Position numbers and translations under genes: made by a program. Shown in pieces: positions 5,385 through 11,373 of a stretch of DNA of 11,373 nt. The stretch is taken from contig JAAZAL010000077.1 in NCBI GenBank assembly GCA_012514355.1, positions 1-11,373 on the forward strand. Reading direction: 5' to 3'. The stretch is from Candidatus Dojkabacteria bacterium (GTDB lineage Bacteria > Patescibacteriota > Dojkabacteria > SC72). Position 1 is the first letter of the stretch, and each line of letters begins with the position of its first letter. The notes under the pieces were generated by a model that was given only the letters and a program-made list of their open reading frames with translations, made no database searches and had not been told where the DNA came from.

Positions 5385-5717
5385 ATGAAAAAAGACATTC
5401 ACCCAAAATATAATAGTAATTTAAAGGTGGTTTGCTCATGTGGTAATACCTTTGTTACAGGTTCTACATTAGAAACAGACACCCTTTCTGTTGAACTTTG
5501 TTCGAAATGTCACCCCTTCTATACTGGAGAGCAAAAGATTGTAGATACAGAAAATGTTGTTAAGAAGTTTGAAGAAAGAGCACAAAAGAGTGCTAAAATG
5601 TCTTTCAAAAGTAAAAGAGAGAAAATGGCAGAGAGAAAAGCAAAGAAAACCACCTCTTCCCCCTCTTCCAATCTTACCCTTAAAGATATGCTTGCTAACG
5701 CAAATATATCTAAGTAA
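5385..5717 (+). CDS. rpmE: 50S ribosomal protein L31 with long basic C-terminal extension
   Basis: The first 66 or so residues are a standard bL31: [10 protein letters not shown] at the N-terminus, CSCGN (Cys17, Cys19), then [15 protein letters not shown] (Cys39, Cys42), so this is the zinc-binding C+ form. L31 bridges the large subunit to the small-subunit head. The family is usually about 65-90 aa; this one has 110. The extra 40 or so residues are lysine/arginine-rich ([21 protein letters not shown]), then a Ser/Pro linker and a short predicted helix ([14 protein letters not shown]). The tail probably contacts rRNA; the final helix may bind another partner. It heads rpmE-prfA-prmC, an order also known from other bacteria, with prfA starting 22 bases after its stop (or 40 with the alternative start). 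A near-consensus promoter sits directly before it. Confidence 0.95.
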   Translation: MKKDIHPKYNSNLKVVCSCGNTFVTGSTLETDTLSVELCSKCHPFYTGEQKIVDTENVVKKFEERAQKSAKMSFKSKREKMAERKAKKTTSSPSSNLTLKDMLANANISK

Positions 5718-5739
5718 CAGTTCCCCTAAATATATTTAA

Positions 5740-6849
5740 ATGATATCATCCATTAATATGGACATAGAAATCTTAAAGAAAAAATACAACCTCGAAGCTA
5801 TTAAAACCAGTAAAGAGGAGTTAGAGAAGAGAATGGAAAATGCACATAATACAGGAGAAAATATGTCCCAACTTAGCATAGACCTAACCTACTTTAGTAC
5901 CCTCTACTTTAGTATATTAAAAATATATGAATATATTGAGAAGTATATTCAAGCGAAAGAGATTTTAGACGAAAACATTGATCCTGAATACAAAGAACTT
6001 GCTAACCAAGAGATTGAGGATGTAAAAAACAAGATTGAAGAGACCGAAAAAGAGATAAAGAGAATTCAAGTAGAAAGGAAATTCCATGATGAAGATGACA
6101 GCAGGAACGTAATATTGGAAATTAGAGCTGGTGCAGGAGGAGAAGAAGCCTCTCTTTTTGCTTCAAATCTTTTTAATATGTACAAGGCATATTCTACAAA
6201 CAAGGGTTGGGACGTTCAAATTATTGATAGTAATGTTTCCGAATCTGGGGGATACAAGGAGGTGATTGCACATATTAGTGGTAAGAATGTATACAAAGAC
6301 TTAAAATATGAAAGTGGTGTACATAGAGTCCAAAGAGTACCAACTACTGAAGCATCTGGAAGAATCCATACCTCTACAGCTTCCGTCGCTATAATGCCAG
6401 AAGCTCAAGATATTGATATAGAGATTAAACCAGAAGATTTGAGAATAGATGTAATGAGAGCCTCTGGAGCTGGCGGTCAGTGTGTAAATAGAACTGACTC
6501 TGCTGTAAGGATAACTCATATTCCAACAGGTATTGTAGTTAGTTGTCAAGAAACAAAGCATCAAGCTCAAAACAAAGAGAAAGCAATGGCTAATTTAAGA
6601 TCTAGGCTTTATGATAGAAAGAAAAGCGAAGAGGATGCAAAAAGATCTAATATGCGATCTTCACAAATCGGTAGTGCAAGTAGAGCAGAAAAGATTAGGA
6701 CGTATAACTTCCCACAAAATAGGATTACAGATCATAGAATTAAGAAATCTTGGCACAGTATTGAATCCGTTATGTTGGGTGACTTAGAACAACTAATAGA
6801 GGATGTAAGAGAGGGTATACAGTTAGAGATGCTTAAAGATGGAGAGTAA
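5740..6849 (+). CDS. prfA: Peptide chain release factor 1 (RF1)
   Basis: This 369-aa RF1 is full length (family about 355-365). The N-terminal coiled region spans about 8-115, followed by ILEIRAGAGGEEASLF (125-140). The stop-codon recognition loop reads VPTTEASGRIHTS (200-212), carrying the PxT tripeptide (Pro201-Thr-Thr203) that defines RF1, which reads UAA and UAG, rather than the SPF of RF2. The peptidyl-tRNA hydrolysis motif is SGAGGQCVN with GGQ at 245-247; the next residue is Cys248 where most RF1 proteins have His. The C-terminus keeps RTYNFPQNRITDHRI (320-334). Start choice is uncertain: ATG at 5740 (MISSIN) or ATG at 5758 (MDIEIL), the second aligning better with typical RF1 starts. 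The last 11 bases overlap prmC, implying translational coupling to the enzyme expected to methylate Gln247. Confidence 0.97.
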   Translation: MISSINMDIEILKKKYNLEAIKTSKEELEKRMENAHNTGENMSQLSIDLTYFSTLYFSILKIYEYIEKYIQAKEILDENIDPEYKELANQEIEDVKNKIEETEKEIKRIQVERKFHDEDDSRNVILEIRAGAGGEEASLFASNLFNMYKAYSTNKGWDVQIIDSNVSESGGYKEVIAHISGKNVYKDLKYESGVHRVQRVPTTEASGRIHTSTASVAIMPEAQDIDIEIKPEDLRIDVMRASGAGGQCVNRTDSAVRITHIPTGIVVSCQETKHQAQNKEKAMANLRSRLYDRKKSEEDAKRSNMRSSQIGSASRAEKIRTYNFPQNRITDHRIKKSWHSIESVMLGDLEQLIEDVREGIQLEMLKDGE

Positions 6850-7648
6850 TCTTTCAAGAATATATAGGATTAATAAGTATCTTAACTCAATAGGATGTCC
6901 TGACTCATACCGAATTTCCAAAGAAATAGCTAATTATCTAAATGATAACCCGAAGTTTTCAGAAGAATCTATACTTAAGAAATTAACACAAGGCTATCCT
7001 TGGGAATATATCCAAGGACATGTACTATTTTGCAATCTTAAATTCAAAGTAACAAAGGATACTCTAATCCCGAGAATAGAGACAGAACAACTAGTATATG
7101 ATTGTACAAAGTTAATCAAAGAAAACAATTTTAAAAATATCATTGATGTAGGGACAGGAAGTGGTTGTATTATTATTTCAATAGCATCTATACTTGGGAA
7201 TTTCCCCTACTCCTTTTATGCTACCGACATATCTTGTAAAGCTTTAAATATAGCTAGATACAATGTAAAAACAATATTAAAATCAAAAAGGATTAAATGG
7301 GTAGAAAACAATTTAATAGAAGAGATTAAGAACATAACCAAAAATACAATTGTAATCGCTAATTTACCATATATACCAACAAAACAGTACAAAAAACTAG
7401 ATAGAAGTGTATTAGAATATGAGCCAAAAGTAGCCTTAGATGGTGGAGAGAATGGTTTAATATACTATGAACAGTTATTCAATCAACTACTAACTAAACA
7501 GTCACTTCCTAAAATACTCTACATAGAAACAGAAAGTAGTATTTTTGAGAATACAAAACAATTAATATATAAATATTTCCCTAAAGCAGAAATAATTGAA
7601 ATATTAGATTGTTTTGATAGAAAGAGATTTCTTAAAATCCTTCTTTAA
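6839..7648 (+). CDS. prmC: Release factor glutamine N5-methyltransferase
   Basis: This 269-aa class I SAM-dependent methyltransferase should methylate the GGQ glutamine of release factors, increasing termination efficiency. The N-terminal helical domain (about 1-75) includes the family motif GYPWEYIQG (52-60), then TLIPRIETE (75-83), matching the usual PRPDTE region. SAM motif I is IIDVGTGSGC (101-110), followed by ATD (128-130). The substrate motif, normally NPPY, reads NLPYI (175-179), with Leu in place of the first Pro; the later EYEPKVALDGGENGL (193-207) is typical of PrmC. Length is slightly short but complete. ATG at 6839 lies inside the end of prfA (11-base overlap), with no strong SD. 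Its TAA forms half of a TTAA shared with the stop of the convergent htrA gene. Confidence 0.95.
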   Translation: MESNLSRIYRINKYLNSIGCPDSYRISKEIANYLNDNPKFSEESILKKLTQGYPWEYIQGHVLFCNLKFKVTKDTLIPRIETEQLVYDCTKLIKENNFKNIIDVGTGSGCIIISIASILGNFPYSFYATDISCKALNIARYNVKTILKSKRIKWVENNLIEEIKNITKNTIVIANLPYIPTKQYKKLDRSVLEYEPKVALDGGENGLIYYEQLFNQLLTKQSLPKILYIETESSIFENTKQLIYKYFPKAEIIEILDCFDRKRFLKILL

Positions 7649-8838
7649 TCTGCTTCAACCAAAATAACTTTAACGGTATGAGTTTTCCCCTCTCTCCATA
7701 TTTCAAGAGTAATTTCATCTCCAACTTTATATGATTGAACAATATATGCAAATGAATCCTCAACTACCTCTTCATTTACCTTGACAATAATATCACCTCT
7801 TTTAATATCTACTTTTGATGCTGGACCCTCTAAATCAATATTCATAACCAAAGCTCCAGCTACAACATCTGTGTAATAAATGGCTTGATACTCTGAAATC
7901 ATCTGGTATGAGATTCCTACATAAGGCTTAATAAATTTTCCATATACTCTATACTCCTCCAACCTTTGCTTTACTGTATTAATAGGAAGAGCAAATGAGA
8001 TATTATCAGCATTTGCGGTAGTAGCAAAATTAATACCAACTACTTTACCCTCCGTACTTATTAAAGGACCTCCAGAATTGCCAGAATTAACTGCTGCATC
8101 TGTTTGTAGAACATTTTCATATGTTTTAGTTGTAGAACCAAACCAACCTGAAGAGGTTGTTACAGATCTATTAGTTCCACTAATAACCCCCGTAGTAACA
8201 CTCCCAGCATACTCTCCTAAAGGTGTACCAATAGCAATTACTGTTTGACCTACAACAAGAGTATCTGAATCTCCTAACTCTAAAGCAGGAAGTTGTGTAG
8301 CATCAATTTTAAGAATAGCTATATCATTACCATCATCTCTTACAATTTCTACTATCTCATACTCTTTACCATCACTAGTAATTACCTTGTATGTAGCAGA
8401 GATATCCGATACTACATGCTGATTAGTTACAATTATTCCACTTGGGTCAACAATAAAGCCCGTACCTATATTACTTACCTCATCCACCAGACCCTCGCCT
8501 CTTCTAAGTGTTACCTGACTTACAGCAATACTAACTACAGAGGGTGAGGAGTTTTTTACAACTTTAATTACTACATCTTCTTCCTGTGTAATTGTAATAC
8601 TTGGTTTACTATTACTCTCATTATTTATTAAACCTTCCTCCTCCATCTGGTAATACTTTATTAAAAGTATAAGAGCAAGAAGAATACAAATTAGTACTCC
8701 CAAAAACATTAAAGAGAAACCAAATATTTTTAAATATCTACTTGACAGAGCCTTCTTTACAACTGGCTTAATCATTTCTTTTACCTTCTTTCCCTTTTTT
8801 ACCTCTTTAATCTCCTCTACATTCTTTTTCTCTTCCAT
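7645..8838 (-). CDS. Membrane-anchored HtrA/DegP-type serine protease with PDZ domain
   Basis: This 397-aa S1C protease begins with a 36-residue charged cytoplasmic tail (many Lys and Glu), then one transmembrane helix (about 37-61), placing the catalytic part outside the membrane. The trypsin-like domain runs from about 90 to 295 with the triad His141 (TNQHVVSD), Asp172 (DGNDIAIL) and Ser255 (NSGNSGGPL). A single PDZ domain follows (about 303-395), including IKRGDIIVKVNEEVVEDS. Members degrade or refold damaged envelope proteins; the single anchor and single PDZ resemble DegS or Gram-positive HtrA more than soluble DegP with two PDZ domains. The gene is 19 bases after the S41 protease gene, so both are probably one operon. 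There is no SD before ATG 8838. Its TAA overlaps the TAA of convergent prmC by four bases. Confidence 0.96.
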   Translation of the reverse strand: MEEKKNVEEIKEVKKGKKVKEMIKPVVKKALSSRYLKIFGFSLMFLGVLICILLALILLIKYYQMEEEGLINNESNSKPSITITQEEDVVIKVVKNSSPSVVSIAVSQVTLRRGEGLVDEVSNIGTGFIVDPSGIIVTNQHVVSDISATYKVITSDGKEYEIVEIVRDDGNDIAILKIDATQLPALELGDSDTLVVGQTVIAIGTPLGEYAGSVTTGVISGTNRSVTTSSGWFGSTTKTYENVLQTDAAVNSGNSGGPLISTEGKVVGINFATTANADNISFALPINTVKQRLEEYRVYGKFIKPYVGISYQMISEYQAIYYTDVVAGALVMNIDLEGPASKVDIKRGDIIVKVNEEVVEDSFAYIVQSYKVGDEITLEIWREGKTHTVKVILVEAD

Positions 8839-8857
8839 GGATTTAATAATTTACAAT

Positions 8858-10069
8858 TTATTTATTAAATAATAGTAAAGCTTCATTGTACTGTTTGTCT
8901 ACTCCATTCACAAAATCCTGCACACTATTTTCTACCTCTACATCTGGAGTAATTGAGTTTTCTGTATTTAACCAAGAACCATCCGGAAGTAACCATTTTA
9001 ATACAGTAACATGCAAACTAGAACCAGAAGAAAGATCTACAATACTTTGAGCTGTACCCTTACCGTATGTTTTTGTTCCAACTACAGTAGCAACACCATT
9101 TTGCTGAAGTGCACCAGCAAAGATTTCAGAAGCTGAAGCACTACCCTCATCTACAAGAATAACTACCTTCTTACCTATTAACATTCCACCCTTTGTGGAA
9201 TCAAAGGTTTGAATATTACCCTTACCATCTTCCTGCTGAGAGATGATTTTTCCCATATCTAGAAAGTCATCAGCTGCATATACACCTGCATCAAAGTAGC
9301 CACCAGGATTACCTCTTAAATCTATCAATATCTTATCGATTTTTTTAGAAGAGATATCTTGTACTACCTTATCCCACTTACTATTCCATATCTCCAAAGA
9401 AGACTCTGTAAATCTAGCTATATCTATAAATGCGATATCCTTGTTATCTCCAACATAGCTCAATGTCATGCTTGGGACAGTTATCTCACCTCTCTCAATC
9501 TCTATTTCAACAGGTTCTAGCTCCCCCTTATGAAGTATAGTGAGTTTAACTACGCTACCAGCCTCCCCTCTAATCTTTTCAACAATTTCATATACATTAT
9601 CACCACTTTTTACTTCGTAATCATCTACAGACAAGATATAGTCTCCAGGTCTTATACCAGCCGCTTTTGCTGGAGAGCCATCAAGTGGAGAAACAATTAT
9701 TATTGAGCCCTCGCTATATCCTAACTCTGCACCTATACCCTCAAAGTATTTCCCACTATTTAAATCATTAAAATCTTGAGTTTCATCTGGTGTTAAAAAT
9801 ATTGTAGCAGGATCTCCATATGAATCTACTAAGCCCTTAATTGCTCCATATACCCTTTCAGATTCAGAAACTTTCTCTTCCTCAACATATCTATCTTCCA
9901 ATATATTCCATACATCCCAAAACAGATCAATATTAACACTTCTAGAGGTATTAAATGTCATCATACCATTTGAAGAAGGTCCAACATTTCTTCCAAAGAT
10001 AATACCACCACAGAAAGCTACTACTGTTAAAACTAGTATCCCAAATATTTTTCCTCCATTATTTTCCAT
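8858..10069 (-). CDS. C-terminal processing protease, S41 family (CtpA-like)
   Basis: This 403-aa protease has an N-terminal membrane anchor or signal (residues 8-26, GILVLTVVAFCGGIIFG). A helical tail-binding region follows (about 45-105), then a PDZ domain (about 106-195) with EGIGAELGYSEGSIIIVSPL and the PDZ-typical AGIRPGDYILSVD. The S41 core includes IDLRGNPGGYFD (249-260), the nucleophile Ser312 in EGSASASEIFAG, the general base Lys337 in TYGKGTAQ, and the assisting Gln341; the 25-residue Ser-Lys spacing matches E. coli Prc and CtpA. All catalytic residues are intact. It acts outside the membrane on protein C-termini. A promoter lies directly upstream, at the end of the preceding gene, and htrA follows within 19 bases, making a proteolysis operon for envelope quality control or protein maturation. 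There is no SD before ATG 10069. Confidence 0.97.
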   Translation of the reverse strand: MENNGGKIFGILVLTVVAFCGGIIFGRNVGPSSNGMMTFNTSRSVNIDLFWDVWNILEDRYVEEEKVSESERVYGAIKGLVDSYGDPATIFLTPDETQDFNDLNSGKYFEGIGAELGYSEGSIIIVSPLDGSPAKAAGIRPGDYILSVDDYEVKSGDNVYEIVEKIRGEAGSVVKLTILHKGELEPVEIEIERGEITVPSMTLSYVGDNKDIAFIDIARFTESSLEIWNSKWDKVVQDISSKKIDKILIDLRGNPGGYFDAGVYAADDFLDMGKIISQQEDGKGNIQTFDSTKGGMLIGKKVVILVDEGSASASEIFAGALQQNGVATVVGTKTYGKGTAQSIVDLSSGSSLHVTVLKWLLPDGSWLNTENSITPDVEVENSVQDFVNGVDKQYNEALLLFNK

Positions 10070-10101
10070 ATTTTTCTTTATTTAAGTAAATTCTAAAATC
10101 T

Positions 10102-10130
10102 ATTATATTCATACAAAAGGGTAATTACAA
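10102..10130 (-). promoter_or_regulatory. Promoter of the S41 protease-htrA operon
   Basis: On the minus strand -35 TTGTAA (10125-10130, four of six) and a perfect -10 TATAAT (10102-10107) are separated by exactly 17 bases. The -35 box overlaps the stop codon of the preceding gene (10125-10127). Initiation near 10095 gives a leader of about 26 AT-rich bases. The proteases can thus be expressed separately from the upstream unidentified pair. Confidence 0.65.
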
Positions 10131-11132
10131 ATCGATAAAATCAACAAGACCTATATTCATTAGGGTCCTACCCTTTTTCCCAAATTCAACAAGAATATTA
10201 TTACTCTCTTGATCATATTCCATAATCTTACCTATATATCCATAAGTAGATAAAGCTCTTGAAATTACTGTTTGATTAATATATTGATTTACAAACCAAC
10301 CGTTGTTTTTAAAATTACTCTCTGAAAGAATAAATAATTGGTTTTGGGAAGTATCCAATATTAAGAATTTATCCTTAAATGAAAGGAATCTCTTTAGAAA
10401 TTCTAAATCACAATGAACCGAGCCAAAGCCTCCAAGAATCATAATAGGCAAACCTATTTCTCTAAATTCAGTATATGACATTGCATAGGTTAGCACTGCT
10501 ACTGCACCTCTTTCAAAAAGTTCAGTAGCTACACGGTTATATAAATATGGGCCAACCCATACTATTTTCCCCCTATACTCTTGGTTTAATCCTCCCTCGT
10601 TTAGAATACTGTTTCCATCACCTAAAATTTCTAATTTTCCAAAAAGTTTATCATTTCCTTTACTACTTACTACACCATCTATTCCAACAGCTTGGGTAGA
10701 AATAGTAATACCATCTATTGGGTTAATACCTAATATCTCTCCTGAGAAATCACTCTTAAATTCAATATTGCCCTCTTCTCCTAATATATCTATATATCCA
10801 TATGTAATCCTACTCAAATCTAGCACTCCTGATATTGGAGATTTTATCTGCATAATAGAGAGTTTACCTGAGGAAGTCTTTTCGGCAAGGACTTCCCCTT
10901 TTTCAACATACTCACCATCTATTTTAAATACATATTTATAACTTTCAGCACCCTTACATTTAAATACTTCAGATATATTTATAGATTTCTTTAAAGTAGA
11001 ATCACTCCTTTGGAAAAGTATATCTCCAACATTAAGTTTTCCTGGTTTAATATCTGTTTTATCACTACCTAAAAGTGGGATATTAAATATATACTTTTCA
11101 TATTTTTCAAATACTCTACTCCTTATCTGCAT
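10125..11132 (-). CDS. Unidentified protein with lipoyl-like barrel region and KOW-like C-terminus
   Basis: I do not recognise this gene with certainty. The frame opens at an ATG at 11204, but its first 24 codons lie over the end of an upstream coding frame, so I choose the ATG at 11132 (MQIRSRVF), giving 335 aa and a 17-base overlap. Residues 65-120 (YVFKIDGEYVEKGEVLAE, then KSPISGVLDL) look like a barrel-sandwich hybrid or lipoyl-like fold, without a biotin-type MKM lysine. A further segment, GEILGINPIDGITISTQAVG (131-150), repeats the style. Residues 185-270 look like an alternating alpha/beta domain (GKIVWVGPYLY, AVLTYAMSY, LPIMILGGFG). The C-terminus (about 288-335; GYIGKIMEYDQE, NNILVEFGKKG) resembles a KOW motif. 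No signal or transmembrane helix is visible, so a cytoplasmic role is likely. It is downstream of, and overlaps, the partial gene at the edge. Confidence 0.8.
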   Translation of the reverse strand: MQIRSRVFEKYEKYIFNIPLLGSDKTDIKPGKLNVGDILFQRSDSTLKKSINISEVFKCKGAESYKYVFKIDGEYVEKGEVLAEKTSSGKLSIMQIKSPISGVLDLSRITYGYIDILGEEGNIEFKSDFSGEILGINPIDGITISTQAVGIDGVVSSKGNDKLFGKLEILGDGNSILNEGGLNQEYRGKIVWVGPYLYNRVATELFERGAVAVLTYAMSYTEFREIGLPIMILGGFGSVHCDLEFLKRFLSFKDKFLILDTSQNQLFILSESNFKNNGWFVNQYINQTVISRALSTYGYIGKIMEYDQESNNILVEFGKKGRTLMNIGLVDFIDL

Positions 11133-11373
11133 CTTTCCATATCTTAAACTTATTTCTATTATCTTGTGGGTTAGGCCCATATACAATAGGGCGACATCTA
11201 GCATCTACTACAAGCTCTTCATACTCAAAGTTTCTCTTTGTAGACATAAATTCAATATTAGTAAATGTATAGTGAGAAAATAGTGTACCATTTATTAACT
11301 GTCCTTCTACAATTATTTTTTCACCTAAATCTGGTACTTTAAGAATTTGCAGAGAGGACCCGAAAGCGTATAT
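11116..11373 (-). CDS. C-terminal 85 residues of an unidentified protein (partial; 5' end beyond the window)
   Basis: A frame open from the right edge codes for 85 residues and ends in TAG at 11116-11118. It was recognised because the overlapping frame of the next gene has two in-frame TAG codons just before its ATG at 11204, while this frame has none. Visible text includes LKVPDLGEKIIVEGQLINGTLF, then EELVVDARCRPIVYGPN and KIWKDADKE. The VVDARxRPI element followed by an Asn/Arg-rich tail faintly recalls the C-terminal ends of MutL-like (actin-fold, glutamate mutase-associated) proteins that precede barrel/KOW proteins in some Chloroflexi, but this is memory-based and weak. The overlap with the next gene implies coupled translation. 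Confidence 0.6.
   Translation of the reverse strand: MYAFGSSLQILKVPDLGEKIIVEGQLINGTLFSHYTFTNIEFMSTKRNFEYEELVVDARCRPIVYGPNPQDNRNKFKIWKDADKE

Noticed and set aside
6301..6570. Minus-strand open frame inside prfA
   Set aside because: It is a shadow of the highly conserved RF1 core including the GGQ region, with no promoter or protein-like composition.
11133..11204. Longer N-terminus for the unidentified 335-aa protein, starting at the ATG at 11204
   Set aside because: These 24 codons overlap the end of another open frame that runs in from the window edge and stops at 11116; the ATG at 11132 gives a short overlap typical of this window.
1..11373. UGA recoded to glycine (as in SR1/Gracilibacteria)
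   Set aside because: All genes are complete under the standard code and no frame needs TGA read-through.

Overview
The window is AT-rich, gene-dense and bacterial. It has compact genes, short or overlapping junctions, almost no recognisable Shine-Dalgarno (SD) sequences, and several degenerate members of common families (metallo-beta-lactamase fold, CsoR, Lgt-like). Together these suggest a streamlined Candidate Phyla Radiation (Patescibacteria) genome, perhaps near Dojkabacteria or Microgenomates. That placement is inference; no phylogenetic marker was searched. All twelve visible stop codons are TAA or TAG, and no reading frame is interrupted by TGA, so the standard code fits and UGA-to-Gly recoding does not.

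Left block (1-4025, minus strand). Read in transcription order from the right: a 73-aa CsoR/RcnR-family repressor without the usual metal ligands; a metallo-beta-lactamase-fold protein without its metal histidines; the replicative helicase DnaB, whose start overlaps the previous stop (TAATG); tRNA-Leu(CAA); a two-helix membrane protein with a double zinc ribbon and a polylysine tail; and a multi-helix membrane protein resembling a degenerate Lgt that runs off the left edge.

Divergent control region (4026-4139). Two sigma-70-type promoters stand back to back. The leftward one should give a leaderless csoR-like mRNA. The rightward one drives an Hsp20 chaperone and carries a CIRCE-type HrcA operator between its -35 and -10 boxes.

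Central block (4140-7648, plus strand). hsp20 ends in a strong intrinsic terminator. A type IV pilin-like protein follows. Then comes a translation module, rpmE-prfA-prmC: ribosomal protein L31 with a basic tail, release factor RF1, and the methyltransferase expected to modify the RF1 GGQ glutamine. The module starts from a near-consensus promoter very close to the rpmE ATG.

Right block (7645-11373, minus strand). From the right edge: the C-terminal end of an unidentified gene; an unidentified protein with a lipoyl-like beta-barrel region and a KOW-like C-terminus; a membrane-anchored S41 (CtpA-type) protease; and a membrane-anchored HtrA/DegP-type protease. The last two form a likely cell-envelope proteolysis unit with its own promoter at 10102-10130. 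HtrA and prmC converge and share a palindromic TTAA as both stop codons.

There is no mobile element, CRISPR array or rRNA in the window. The most interesting part is the stress/regulatory junction at 3804-4580, followed by the degenerate-enzyme-plus-dnaB operon and the unidentified two-gene unit at the right edge.
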